DNA from: Kribbella jiaozuonensis
GTDB lineage: Bacteria > Actinomycetota > Actinomycetes > Propionibacteriales > Kribbellaceae
Length of the DNA: 64,000 nt
Reading direction: 5' to 3'
Assembly (NCBI RefSeq): GCF_005233875.1
Contig: NZ_SZPZ01000003.1
Location: 612,479-676,478, forward strand
Under the pieces are notes generated by a model, which was not told where the DNA came from, did no database searches, and saw only the letters and a program-made list of their open reading frames with translations. This document shows, piece by piece, positions 49,793-58,714 of the stretch (its first letter is position 1; the number at the start of each line of letters is the position of its first letter). The translations under genes were made by a program, and so were the position numbers.

Positions 49793-50604
49793 CCACCGCA
49801 ACACTCGAACCAGCTGCCCACCTGGCCCACCGGTCGCGGCCGTTCGCCTGGGTGCCGCAGAGCCTGACGCTGGCCTGGCGCAACATCGTCCGGATCCGGC
49901 AGAACCCCGAAGCCCTGGCGGACGTGACGTTCCAGCCGATCATCTTCCTGGCGCTGTTCCTGTTCGTCTTCGGCGGCGCGATCGCCGGGGGCGGCGGCTG
50001 GCGTGGGTACCTGCCGACGCTGCTGCCCGGGCTGCTGGTGCAGACCGTGGTGTTCGCGACGATGGGCACCGGGGTCGGTCTGAACGACGACTTCGCGAAG
50101 GGTGTCTTCGACCGGTTCCGCAGCCTGCCGATCGCGCGGATCTCGCCGCTGATCGGCGCGGTCCTCGGGGACGCGGTCCGGTACTCGCTGTCGATCGTGA
50201 TCCTGATGACGAGTGGCTTCGTACTCGGCTTCCGCTTCGAGAACGGCGTCGGCAACGGCCTGCTGGGCATGCTGATCGTGCTGCTGTTCGCGCTGTCGAT
50301 GTGCTGGATCTGGGTCTGGCTCGGGCTGGTCATGAAGACCGCCCAAGGTGTCCAGGGTGTTGCCTTCCTGGTGATGTTCCCGCTGACCTTCGGCAGCAAC
50401 ATCTTCGTCCCGACCAGCACGCTGCCGGGATTCCTGCAGGCGTTCACCAAGGTCAGTCCGATCACGTACCTGGTCGACACCGAACGCGCCCTGATGGGTG
50501 GCGGCCCGCTGCAGAAGCCGTTGCTGATCACGCTGGCCTGGATGGTCGGTCTGGTCGCGGTCTTCGCCCCGCTGGCGATCCGCGCCTACCGCCGCCGTAC
50601 CTGA
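49789..50604 (+). CDS. ABC-2 type transporter permease, DrrB type
   Basis: A 271-residue permease with six helices and the ABC-2 motif VVFATMGTGVGLNDDFAKGVFDRF (shortened here: GLNDDFAKGVFDRFRS). ATGA overlap with the ATPase. The pair is typical of drug or glycolipid export, but no biosynthetic cluster is next to it. Confidence 0.9.
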   Translation: MTTATLEPAAHLAHRSRPFAWVPQSLTLAWRNIVRIRQNPEALADVTFQPIIFLALFLFVFGGAIAGGGGWRGYLPTLLPGLLVQTVVFATMGTGVGLNDDFAKGVFDRFRSLPIARISPLIGAVLGDAVRYSLSIVILMTSGFVLGFRFENGVGNGLLGMLIVLLFALSMCWIWVWLGLVMKTAQGVQGVAFLVMFPLTFGSNIFVPTSTLPGFLQAFTKVSPITYLVDTERALMGGGPLQKPLLITLAWMVGLVAVFAPLAIRAYRRRT

Positions 50605-50636
50605 AATCTGTCGGTGGTGAGCGTCAGAGTGGTCGT

Positions 50637-51080
50637 ATGACCACGAACTGGACGCTCACCATCGACTGCGTGGACCCGGCCGTGGTCGCGCGCTTCTGGT
50701 GTACGGCGCTGGGCTACACCGAGTCGGATCCGCCCGAGGGCTGGGACACCTGGGAGGACTGGCTGACCGCGATGAACGTCCCCGAGAACGAGTGGAACGA
50801 CGGCGCCTCGATCTCCGACCCGAACGGCGTACTCCCCGCCATCTCCTTCCTCAAGGTCCCCGAGCCACGCACCACCAAGAACCGCCTCCACCTGGACCTC
50901 CAGGTAGCCGGCGGCCGCGCCCAACCCCAGCCCCTCCGCGAACAACGCATCCGAGCCACCGCCGCCACCCTCATCACCGCCGGCGCCACCCTCGTCCGCG
51001 AAGTCCCCGCCGAAAACTCCACCACCCTGGACCACCTCTGGATGCAGGACCCCGAAGGCAACGACTTCTGCGTCGTCTGA
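50637..51080 (+). CDS. VOC/glyoxalase-like protein
   Basis: A 147-residue vicinal-oxygen-chelate-fold protein: TIDCVDPAVVARFWCTALGY at the N-terminus and LHLDLQVAGG, then WMQDPEGNDFCVV at the end, matching glyoxalase-like domains of actinobacteria. Metal residues include His of RLHLDL and the final Glu-containing strand. Substrate is unknown. It lies 32 bases after the ABC permease. Confidence 0.85.
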   Translation: MTTNWTLTIDCVDPAVVARFWCTALGYTESDPPEGWDTWEDWLTAMNVPENEWNDGASISDPNGVLPAISFLKVPEPRTTKNRLHLDLQVAGGRAQPQPLREQRIRATAATLITAGATLVREVPAENSTTLDHLWMQDPEGNDFCVV

Positions 51081-51166
51081 CGGGGTATCCAGGGGCATCC
51101 CGGGGCAGATTGATCTCGTTGTCCACAAGGCTGTTCAGGGCGCCCCGAATCCACTCCGTCGCCCAC

Positions 51167-51172
51167 TAGCCT
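51167..51172 (+). promoter_or_regulatory. -10 box (TAGCCT) of NYN gene
   Basis: TAGCCT, six bases, GTG at 51179; this spacing selects the second of two adjacent GTG codons as start. Confidence 0.55.
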
Positions 51173-51178
51173 GACGTG

Positions 51179-51808
51179 GTGCGGATCAACGTGTACGTCG
51201 ACGGCTTCAACCTCTACTACGGGTGCCTGAAGGGCCGACCGTACAAGTGGCTGAATCTGGAGAAGATGTGCGAACTGTTGCTCCGCAGGTTCGAAGTCAA
51301 CCGGATCCGGTACTTCACAGCCTTGGTCAAGGAGCGCCCGGACAATTTGCATGCCCCGGTTCGGCAGCAGGCGTACCTACGGGCCCTCGGCACATTGCCG
51401 AGCGTCGAGGTACACCTCGGCAGCTTCCTCACAAAGCCGACCCGGATGCTGCTCGCCACTCCTCCGGTCGTGGGTCCACGGACGGTCGAGGTGATCAAGA
51501 CCGAGGAGAAGGGCTCGGACGTCAACCTGGCGACGTACCTGCTCGTCGACGCCTTCCGGGACGATGCGGAGGCCTTCGCGGTGGTGAGCAACGACTCGGA
51601 TCTGACCGAGCCGATCCGGATCGTTCGGCACGAACTCGGCAAGGTGGTCGGCTTGCTCAACCCACAGAAGGTGCCGAGTCAACGGCTGCTGACCTGCCAG
51701 CCGACCTTCACCCGGCAGATCCGGGAAGGAGTGCTGGGGGCCAGCCAATTCCCTCAGCGGGTGATCGACGATGCCGGCGCTGTGATCAGGAAACCTGGGG
51801 AGTGGTGA
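51179..51808 (+). CDS. NYN-domain protein (PIN-like RNase fold)
   Basis: A 209-residue protein of the LabA/NYN group, PIN-like nucleases that may cut RNA. The N-terminal INVYVDGFNLYYG carries the first acidic metal ligand; KGSDVNLATYLLVDAF and AVVSNDSDLTEPI supply the others. It has no recognisable antitoxin partner or cognate operon. A bidirectional terminator lies ten bases after its stop. Confidence 0.87.
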   Translation: MRINVYVDGFNLYYGCLKGRPYKWLNLEKMCELLLRRFEVNRIRYFTALVKERPDNLHAPVRQQAYLRALGTLPSVEVHLGSFLTKPTRMLLATPPVVGPRTVEVIKTEEKGSDVNLATYLLVDAFRDDAEAFAVVSNDSDLTEPIRIVRHELGKVVGLLNPQKVPSQRLLTCQPTFTRQIREGVLGASQFPQRVIDDAGAVIRKPGEW

Positions 51809-51818
51809 AAAAGCAGAA

Positions 51819-51836
51819 GCCCCACCGAAGTGGGGC
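51819..51836. terminator. bidirectional terminator with UUCG loop on minus
   Basis: GCCCCAC-CGAA-GTGGGGC on plus reads GCCCCAC-TTCG-GTGGGGC on minus: a 7-bp stem closed by the very stable C(UUCG)G tetraloop. On minus TTCTGCTTTTTC follows, so it ends the serine-hydrolase transcript as well as the NYN transcript. Confidence 0.78.
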
Positions 51837-51910
51837 CTCGCACCCAGCCACCGAGGCAACTGGGGGAATAGTCAGAGGCTAGCTGACGATCCTCTTCCGG
51901 GCAACACGGA

Positions 51911-53263
51911 TCATCCGGGGTTGATCTCGCTGAAGGCGAGGGGTTGGCGGGTGCAGAGGTAGGTTGCCCAGTGCAACTTTTCGGGGGTGCCGGAGGGGGT
52001 GCGGGTGATGTGGAGGAGTTCGCCGGTTTCGCGGCCGGAGATGGTTCGGTAGGTGTCTTCGGCGATCTTTTCGAAGACGGCGGGGGACTGCCACTCGGCG
52101 GCTGCCGGAGACTTGGCCTGGAGTACGCCGTTCTTGACCGTGAAGGCGAACGGGCTGCCCTCGGTGAACCAGGTGCCGAGTACGCCGGCAAGCTCGGCCG
52201 GTACGTCGACGCCGGGGACCCACGGGTCGGCCGGGAGCGGGTCGTCCTCGAGGACCTTGATCACCAGGTCGGTCGCGAGTGCGCTCGGCGCGGGCGAGGA
52301 CGTGGAGCCGAAGAGCGCGATTCCCGCCGTACCGGAGTCACGGTGGACGAACGTCGACGTGATGTGACCCGGCATCCCGCCGTCGTGCCCGACGAACAGC
52401 CGGTCGCCACGGCGCAGCAACATGAACCCGAGCCCGAACGCGAGCTGCCAACGGTCCACGTCGGCCATGATCTGCACCTGGCACATCTCGTCGATGGTGT
52501 CCTTCGACAGCACCTCGTCGACCGGGTTCGCGATGAACATCGCCCACTTCGCCAGGTCCTCGGCCGTCGACGCGAGCCCGCCGCACGCGTCCATCGCGCC
52601 GATGTCGAGCAGCGGCTCGCGCACCGGTACGTCGGTCCACGGCGGCACGTAGTACCCGGTCTGCGCCGGCCCGCCGTCCATGCCGACCGTCGTACGGCGC
52701 ATCTCCAGCGGGTCGAGGATCCGCGCCTTGACCGACTCGTACCAGGACCGGCCGTCGATCCGCGCGACGATCTCACCGAGCAGAGCGAACACCAGGTTCG
52801 AGTAGTGGAACCGGTGGTGCGGCTTGCCGATCCGTTCCGCGTCGTTCCACCCGTCGACCAGCTCGTCGCGGGACGGGAACTTCATCAGGTCCCACACGTC
52901 GCCGACCGGCTCGCGCTGCATGCCGCTGGCGTGGCTGAGCATCTGCCGGACGGTGATGCCTTCGTGCTTGCTGCCCGGGATCAGCTTGTCGACCGTGTCG
53001 TCCAGGTTGAGCTTGCCCTCGTCGCGCAACGCCATGATCGTGACCGCGGTCAGCGTCTTGCTCTGGGACGCGATCAGGAACTGCGAGTCCGCGGTCGGCG
53101 GTACGCCGGGACTCTCCAGGTCGGCCGATCCGGCACCGGTCGACCAGGCCAGCTTCCCGGCGCGGGCGACGGCGCCCACCACCCCGGGAACCCGGCCCTT
53201 CGACTGCCGCTCGGCGACGATACGGGTGAGTGCGTTCTGCGTCTGCTCGGCGATATCTGTCAC
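51911..53263 (-). CDS. class-C beta-lactamase-like serine hydrolase
   Basis: A 450-residue serine hydrolase of the EstB/AmpC-fold family. Active-site motifs: Ser66-x-x-Lys69 (SQSK), Tyr154-Ser-Asn156 (YSN), and HDGGMPGH replacing KTG. No signal peptide, so probably a cytoplasmic esterase or peptidase rather than a resistance enzyme. A C-terminal lipocalin-like domain (about 330-450) is also typical. GTG at 53263; a TAAGGT box lies eight bases upstream. It is divergent from the large regulator gene, 73 bases apart. Confidence 0.87.
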   Translation of the reverse strand: MTDIAEQTQNALTRIVAERQSKGRVPGVVGAVARAGKLAWSTGAGSADLESPGVPPTADSQFLIASQSKTLTAVTIMALRDEGKLNLDDTVDKLIPGSKHEGITVRQMLSHASGMQREPVGDVWDLMKFPSRDELVDGWNDAERIGKPHHRFHYSNLVFALLGEIVARIDGRSWYESVKARILDPLEMRRTTVGMDGGPAQTGYYVPPWTDVPVREPLLDIGAMDACGGLASTAEDLAKWAMFIANPVDEVLSKDTIDEMCQVQIMADVDRWQLAFGLGFMLLRRGDRLFVGHDGGMPGHITSTFVHRDSGTAGIALFGSTSSPAPSALATDLVIKVLEDDPLPADPWVPGVDVPAELAGVLGTWFTEGSPFAFTVKNGVLQAKSPAAAEWQSPAVFEKIAEDTYRTISGRETGELLHITRTPSGTPEKLHWATYLCTRQPLAFSEINPG

Positions 53264-53271
53264 GAGTTCCG

Positions 53272-53277
53272 ACCTTA
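53272..53277 (-). promoter_or_regulatory. -10 box (TAAGGT) of serine hydrolase gene
   Basis: On minus: TAAGGT, eight bases, GTG at 53263; only a weak GGAA three bases before the start. Confidence 0.4.
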
Positions 53278-53336
53278 AGGCAGGGAAGTGACAAAAGGCA
53301 GGGTGTTTGGTCGGGGCGATGTGCGAGGCTTGAGGG

Positions 53337-56300
53337 GTGCGCATAGCGGTGCTTGGGCCTCTCGCGATGTGGGCGGCCGACGGGACCCCGCTCGACATCC
53401 GCGGCGTCCGCCTGCGCGGGCTGCTCGCGCGCCTCGCGCTGTCCGCCGGGCGACCGGTCAGCGTCGAGACGCTGGTCGACGGACTCTGGGGCAGCGAGGC
53501 CCCGAGCGCCAACGCTTTGCAGTCCCTGGTGTCCCGCCTCCGGGCCGGTCTCCCTGCGACTGAGTCCAGTATCTCGGTGCAGTCCGGCCCGGCCGGCTAC
53601 ACCCTGACCATCGGTCCGGACTGTGTGGACGCCCTCCAGTTCGAAGACCTGGTACGCCGCGGCCGCGCCCTCCTGACCACCGAGCCGGAGCAGGCCCACG
53701 CCCTCCTGACCCAGGCCGACAAGCTATGGCGCGGTGAAGCCCTCACCGACCTCCGCGACCTCCCGTTCGCCGCAGTCGAGGCGGACCGCCTGGCCGAGCT
53801 GCGCCTCGCCGCCGCGGAGGACCTGGCCGAGGCCGCCGTCACCTGCGGCCAGGCCCGCGACCTGATCACCGACCTCGAACAGCTCGCCGTCACGCACCCA
53901 CTCCGCGAGCGCGTGCACGAGCTCCTCATCCGAGCCCTGTACGCCGACGGTCGCCAGGCGGAGGCCCTCGCGGCGTACGAACGGGTCCGGACCACGCTGG
54001 CCGACGAGCTCGGCGCCGACCCCGGCATGCGGCTCCGCGACCTCCACGTCTCGGTACTGCGTGGCGACAACGTCGACCCGACGGCCAAAACGTCCGTACC
54101 AGCTCCTGCGCCGTCAATGCCGCGCAGCAACCTGCGTGCGCCGATGACCAGCTTCGTCGGCCGCCGCGAGGACGTGGCCGAGCTGACCCGTCTGATGAGC
54201 AACGGGACCAGACTGGTCACCATGGTCGGCCCTGGCGGTGCCGGCAAGACCAGACTGGCCACCGAGGCCGGCAGAACGCTGGTGGAGCAGAGCGGCGACG
54301 GCATCTGGTTCGTAGAGCTCGCACCGCTCGGTGACGCCGCCGACGTGGCACCAGCCGTTCTCTCCACTCTCGGTGCCAGCGAGTACGTCGACCTGCAGCC
54401 GGCGAGCTTCGCACCCAAGCACATCCCGACCAGCCGCGCTGCGACCCTCCGGCTGGTCGAGGTCATCGGCGACCGGCGCATCCTGCTCGTCCTCGACAAC
54501 TGCGAGCACCTGATCCTGGAGGTCGCGGGACTCGTCGACTCGCTGCTCGCCTCCTGCCCACGGCTGCGGGTGCTGACAACGAGCCGCGAACCGCTGAGCA
54601 TCCCGGGTGAACACCTGCATCCGGTCGGCCCGCTGGGCATGCCGCCCGAGGACGAGCCCACCGACGACGACTACCCGGCGATGCAGCTGTTCGTCGACCG
54701 CGCCCGCGCAGTACGCCCGGACTTCGCGCTGATCGACAAGAATCGGGACGCGGTCGCAGAGATCTGCCGTCGGTTGGACGGGATGCCGCTGGCGATCGAG
54801 CTGGCGGCGGCCCGGTTGCGGGCGCTCACGCCGCCGCAGATCGTGGACCGGCTCACGGACAGGTTCCGCCTGCTGACCAGTGGCTCACGGACCGCACTGC
54901 CCCGGCACCAGACCCTGCGGGCCGTCGTGGAGTGGAGCTGGGACCTGCTCGACCCCGACGAGCAGGCGGTCGCCCGACGGCTCTCACTGTTCTCCGGCGG
55001 CGCCACGCTGGATGCGGCCGAGCAGATCTGCAGCGACGACCGCATCCCGCCCGAGTCCGTGCTCGGTGTCCTCGCGTCGCTTGTGGACAAGTCCCTCGTG
55101 GAGGCCGCGGCCGACGAGCGGTCCGTGCGCTATCGGATGTTGGAGACGGTCCGCGCGTACGGCGCCGAGCAGCTGAACGCCTCCGGCGAGCACGACCACT
55201 TCCGGCGCAAGCACACGGCGTACTTCAGCCGGATGCTGCGCCGGGCGCGACCGAAGCTGCGGACCGGTGAGCAGATCCAGTGGATCGCCCGGCTGACCGC
55301 CGACAACGAGAACCTGCTCGACGCACTCCGTACGGCGATCGACATCGGCTCGGCGCGGATCGCCGTACAGATGGTTGCCGTGCTGGGCGAGTACTGGACG
55401 ATGAGCGGTCGTCCGGCCGAGGCGGTCAACTGGATGCGCGCGGCCCTCGCCGTACCGGGGAAGAGCGCGCCGCTGGACAAGGCCGAGGCGCTGTACCTGC
55501 TCGCGCTCGGGCAGATGTCGAGCGGCGAGGATCCGGCCAAGTCGTTCCAGCAGATGATCCGCGGACTGGCGACGGTTCGCTGGATGACCCGGCGGCACCA
55601 GGTTCTCATCGACGCTGGGATCGGGCTGTTCACCAACGCGGTCTGGGCGGCGATCCGGCGGGACAAGGCGACCTGCTTCCGCGAGCTCGAGGCCGCGGGC
55701 GAGCATCACGACCCGTGGGTCCGGAACATGGGCGTGATGATGGGCGCGATGTTCCGCGAGAACGAGGGCGAAGTCGACCAGATGGCGGCCAATCTGACCG
55801 TTGCGCTCGACGGTTTCCGCCAGCTCGGCGATCGCTTCGGTACGTCGATGGCGCTGCGCGGCCTCGCGAGCTACCAGGCCAGCACGGGTGACCATGCTCA
55901 GGCGCTGGAGTCGCTGATCGAGGCGCTACAGCTGATCGAGGAACTCGGTACCACCGAAGGAGTCGCGCAGTTGCTCGGCGGCGCCGCGATGAGCCGGATC
56001 GAGTTGGGCGACATCGATGGCGCCCGGGCGGACCTCGAGCGCGCATTGCGGCTGTCCGAAGAGACGGGATCCCGCGGCGGTCAGGCGATGGCGTACATGG
56101 GTCTCGCGCGGATCGCGTACCGGGCCGGTGCGTTGGACGAGTCGCGGGACCTGGCCGAGCGCGCGTACGGGATGCTCGACCTCGAGGCCGAGCGGGTCGC
56201 GCCGCACGGACAGGCGAGCATGCTCGCGCAGTTGAGCCGTACGAACGCGGCCACGGGCGACATCGAGCTGGCGCAACAGCGCAACCGGGAGTCCGTGCGG

Positions 56301-56585
56301 TTGGCGCTCACCACCGAGGACATGCCGCTCGTGGCATCCGTCGTCGAGACCTCGGTCGACGTGGACGTGGCGGTCGGCGAGACCGAGCAGGCGGCGCGGA
56401 CGCTCGGGATGGCGACCGTACTGCGGGGGATGCGGTCGGTCCCGGACGGCGACGTACAACGGTCTGTCGATCGGCTACGTGATGCCTTGGGCAACGAAAG
56501 GTACGACGCCGCCTTCGCGGCCGGCGCCGCACTCACGCGCGACGAAGCGATCGCCGAGCTTCGCAAACGGTTCAGCTCGGACTAA
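53337..56585 (+). CDS. AfsR/SARP-like regulator with NB-ARC and TPR domains
   Basis: A 1082-residue STAND-type regulator. Order: OmpR-like winged helix (about 1-90), BTAD domain (97-242), NTPase with Walker A GPGGAGKT at 298-305 and Walker B ILLVLDNCEH near 380, a winged-helix/arm region, and C-terminal TPR-like repeats (about 700-1000). AfsR-type proteins activate secondary-metabolite or developmental genes on ATP binding. No biosynthetic cluster is adjacent; the divergent serine hydrolase is the nearest candidate target. The GTG start lacks a strong ribosome site. Confidence 0.9.
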   Translation: MRIAVLGPLAMWAADGTPLDIRGVRLRGLLARLALSAGRPVSVETLVDGLWGSEAPSANALQSLVSRLRAGLPATESSISVQSGPAGYTLTIGPDCVDALQFEDLVRRGRALLTTEPEQAHALLTQADKLWRGEALTDLRDLPFAAVEADRLAELRLAAAEDLAEAAVTCGQARDLITDLEQLAVTHPLRERVHELLIRALYADGRQAEALAAYERVRTTLADELGADPGMRLRDLHVSVLRGDNVDPTAKTSVPAPAPSMPRSNLRAPMTSFVGRREDVAELTRLMSNGTRLVTMVGPGGAGKTRLATEAGRTLVEQSGDGIWFVELAPLGDAADVAPAVLSTLGASEYVDLQPASFAPKHIPTSRAATLRLVEVIGDRRILLVLDNCEHLILEVAGLVDSLLASCPRLRVLTTSREPLSIPGEHLHPVGPLGMPPEDEPTDDDYPAMQLFVDRARAVRPDFALIDKNRDAVAEICRRLDGMPLAIELAAARLRALTPPQIVDRLTDRFRLLTSGSRTALPRHQTLRAVVEWSWDLLDPDEQAVARRLSLFSGGATLDAAEQICSDDRIPPESVLGVLASLVDKSLVEAAADERSVRYRMLETVRAYGAEQLNASGEHDHFRRKHTAYFSRMLRRARPKLRTGEQIQWIARLTADNENLLDALRTAIDIGSARIAVQMVAVLGEYWTMSGRPAEAVNWMRAALAVPGKSAPLDKAEALYLLALGQMSSGEDPAKSFQQMIRGLATVRWMTRRHQVLIDAGIGLFTNAVWAAIRRDKATCFRELEAAGEHHDPWVRNMGVMMGAMFRENEGEVDQMAANLTVALDGFRQLGDRFGTSMALRGLASYQASTGDHAQALESLIEALQLIEELGTTEGVAQLLGGAAMSRIELGDIDGARADLERALRLSEETGSRGGQAMAYMGLARIAYRAGALDESRDLAERAYGMLDLEAERVAPHGQASMLAQLSRTNAATGDIELAQQRNRESVRLALTTEDMPLVASVVETSVDVDVAVGETEQAARTLGMATVLRGMRSVPDGDVQRSVDRLRDALGNERYDAAFAAGAALTRDEAIAELRKRFSSD

Positions 56586-57208
56586 GCGGTGATCAGCTGC
56601 ACCGCAAGGTCTCGCAGTGACTTCTGCACCTTCTGCTCCGGCGGCCGCGGCTCGGCCAGCATCCAGTCGTAGACGACGGTGTTCACCGCGCCGAAGAACG
56701 CCAGCGCGAGGAACCGGAAGTCCTTGCGCTTGATCTCACCGCGCTCCACCGCGGTGTCGCCGAGATCGCGGACATTACCGATCAACAACTCCCGGAACGC
56801 GATCCGCTGCTCCTCGACCGCCGGGCTGGTGCCGACCACCTCGACGAACGAGATCCGTGCCCGGCGGAGGTCGGCCATGATCGTGCGCAGGTAGGAGTCG
56901 ACGGCCGCGGTGATCCGCTCCCGGACCGGTCGGTCGGCGGTCCGGCGGAGCGCATCTCCGGTGCTCCGGACCGCCAACTCGATCACCTGCGCATGGACTG
57001 CGAGCAGCACGGCTTCCTTGTTCTGGAACTCGTGGTAGAAGTGCCGGGTGGACACTTTCGCCTGTGTACACAGGCGTTCCACGGATGTCGCCGGATATCC
57101 GTCGGTCCCGAAGAGTTCGAGCGCAGCGGCCAGCAACCGTTCCCGGCGCGCGGCCTTCCACTCCTCGACTGACCGCCCGGAATAACGGCGTACGGAGGGT
57201 TCCCTCAT
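56582..57208 (-). CDS. TetR-family regulator
   Basis: A 208-residue repressor: N-terminal helix-turn-helix (GYPATSVERLCTQAKVSTRHFYHEF, from residue 33 on) and an all-helical ligand domain. ATG at 57208 follows AGAGG; alternatives lie upstream (GTG 57211, ATG 57256). It is downstream of the DinB gene on the same strand, 82 bases apart. Phenylacetate regulation (PaaR-like) is possible from distance, but the sequence does not show it. Confidence 0.87.
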   Translation of the reverse strand: MREPSVRRYSGRSVEEWKAARRERLLAAALELFGTDGYPATSVERLCTQAKVSTRHFYHEFQNKEAVLLAVHAQVIELAVRSTGDALRRTADRPVRERITAAVDSYLRTIMADLRRARISFVEVVGTSPAVEEQRIAFRELLIGNVRDLGDTAVERGEIKRKDFRFLALAFFGAVNTVVYDWMLAEPRPPEQKVQKSLRDLAVQLITA

Positions 57209-57290
57209 CACACCTCTTGTCGCTACCCCGTGCCAGATGCCGGACATCCTATCCACCGCTCGGCGCAGGTGTAACCGGGTTACCTCCTGG

Positions 57291-57812
57291 TCAGTTCGGC
57301 TTGGTGTACCCCGTCACTCCGTCGAGCAGCTCGCGGATGATGTCGAGGTGGCCGACGTGCCGCGCGGTCTCCTCGATCATGTGGCACAGGACGTACCGCA
57401 ACGAGGCTGCCTTCTCCGCCGGCTGGCCCTTCTCGACGACCTCGAGCGGGAGGTCGGCGATGGTCTCGTTCGACCGGCGGCACTCCTCGTCGTACTCGTC
57501 GAGGAGTTGCTTGAGCGGTACGTCGTCGACGAACATCTCGGCGTCGACGTGCGCGCCCTCGACCCACGGGGTCTGACCGGTGTCGGGGACGCCGGCGATG
57601 CCCAGCTGGAACCACGAGTACTCGACCCAGCGCAGGTGGGCCACGAGACCGGCGGCGGTCATCAACGGTGAGGTCGGCAGAACCTTGCGGTGGGCATCTT
57701 CCTCGCTGAGCCCGGTGCACTTCATCCGGACGAAGGAACGCTGCAGGTCGAGCCATCCGGTCAACTGAGCGCGCTCTCCGGCGGTCAGGGACGGACGCTG
57801 TACTTCGGTCAT
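57291..57812 (-). CDS. DinB/DUF664 family protein with leader peptide
   Basis: A 173-residue DinB-like protein, clearly paralogous to 5104-5607 (shared GWLDLQR, PTSPLMT, AGLVxHLRW, HMxEETARHVGxLD). The His residues of HLRW, HMIEE and RHVGHLD form the metal site. ATG at 57812 has an AAGGAG site. It is preceded by a 15-codon reading frame ending 34 bases upstream, suggesting regulation at the translation or attenuation level, perhaps by cysteine or mycothiol supply. Confidence 0.88.
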   Translation of the reverse strand: MTEVQRPSLTAGERAQLTGWLDLQRSFVRMKCTGLSEEDAHRKVLPTSPLMTAAGLVAHLRWVEYSWFQLGIAGVPDTGQTPWVEGAHVDAEMFVDDVPLKQLLDEYDEECRRSNETIADLPLEVVEKGQPAEKAASLRYVLCHMIEETARHVGHLDIIRELLDGVTGYTKPN

Positions 57813-57846
57813 GCGACTAACTCCTTGGTGGAACGGAGCCACCCGG

Positions 57847-57894
57847 TCAGCCGCAGGTACGGCGAACGGGCAGCACGACAATCGGACTCGACAT
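57847..57894 (-). CDS. leader peptide MSSPIVVLPVRRTCG
   Basis: A 15-codon ATG frame ending TGC-GGC-TGA. Its ribosome site on minus is AGGAGGTGA six bases before the ATG, one of the best in the window. It ends 34 bases before the DinB start and contains consecutive Arg codons and a near-terminal Cys. Cysteine-containing short leaders are known before sulfur-metabolism genes in actinobacteria; here the linked gene is DinB-like, so a thiol-related attenuator is an inference. Confidence 0.6.
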   Translation of the reverse strand: MSSPIVVLPVRRTCG

Positions 57895-57900
57895 CGCGCT

Positions 57901-57924
57901 CACCTCCTCTCGCCGCCGGAGGTG
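57901..57924 (-). promoter_or_regulatory. hairpin able to mask leader-peptide ribosome site
   Basis: On the minus strand CACCTCC (complement of 57918-57924) pairs with GGAGGTG (complement of 57901-57907) across a 10-base loop; the right arm is the leader's Shine-Dalgarno. A TACGGT -10 candidate lies just upstream at 57946-57951. Confidence 0.55.
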
Positions 57925-58030
57925 TCGAACCCCCCGGCAGGAGGACCGTATCCGATCACGGCCGGGGAGGAAACCACATTTCTGGCACTCTAGTTGTGAC
58001 AAGCGCCCGCACCGCGCAACGAGGTGACAC

Positions 58031-58714
58031 GTGGATCCACGGTTCGACCTGCCGCTCTACACCCGCGCTGAGGTAGCCCTCCAGCTCGGGCTGCCGGCGA
58101 CGACGCTCGGGGACTGGTTGCGGTCGGGGGCCCTGGAGGCCGGGAGCGGCGGGCGCGGCGAGCCGACGATCACGTTCGCCGGGCTGGTCGAGACGCACAT
58201 GCTGCGGCACCTGCGCCGTACCGGTTTGTCGTTGCAGGCCATCGGCGAGGCCGCGGTCGCGCTCCGGTCGCGGGCGGGGCGGCACTATCCGTTGGCTTGG
58301 TCCGGGCTTGCCCATGACGGGCGTGACCTGCTGGTCGAGATCGCTGCCGAGGGGCGCGAGGCGGGTTGGGAGCGGATCCGCGACAGCCAGGGCGGCTTCC
58401 CCGGCGTACTGCGGCGCGGGTCGGCGGCGATCGGCTGGTCCGACGACGGCTACGCCGGAACGCTGCGACTGGTGATCTATCACGACATCGACGTCATCGT
58501 GGACCCGTCCCGCTCCTACGGCCGCCCGATGGTCGACGACGTGTTCGTGGAGGACGTGATCGACGAGGTCCGCACCGGCGCGTCGTACCGCGAGATCGCC
58601 GCCAAGTTCAACCTGGAGGACTTCGAGGTAGAAGCCCTCGTCCGCCCCCACATCCGACCCCCCGCCCACCGCAAACCCCGCCACCTCCAAACCCAACCCG
58701 ACTCCCTCTTGTAG
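58031..58714 (+). CDS. HTH-DUF433 protein
   Basis: A 227-residue protein with an N-terminal MerR/excisionase-like helix-turn-helix (YTRAEVALQLGLPATTLGDW), a middle region of unknown type, and a C-terminal DUF433 domain (YGRPMVDDVFVEDVIDEV, ASYREIAAKFNLE). DUF433 proteins often serve as antitoxins next to PIN toxins, but no toxin gene is adjacent. GTG start with a GAGGTGA site. A hairpin-array repeat starts soon after its stop. Confidence 0.85.
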   Translation: MDPRFDLPLYTRAEVALQLGLPATTLGDWLRSGALEAGSGGRGEPTITFAGLVETHMLRHLRRTGLSLQAIGEAAVALRSRAGRHYPLAWSGLAHDGRDLLVEIAAEGREAGWERIRDSQGGFPGVLRRGSAAIGWSDDGYAGTLRLVIYHDIDVIVDPSRSYGRPMVDDVFVEDVIDEVRTGASYREIAAKFNLEDFEVEALVRPHIRPPAHRKPRHLQTQPDSLL

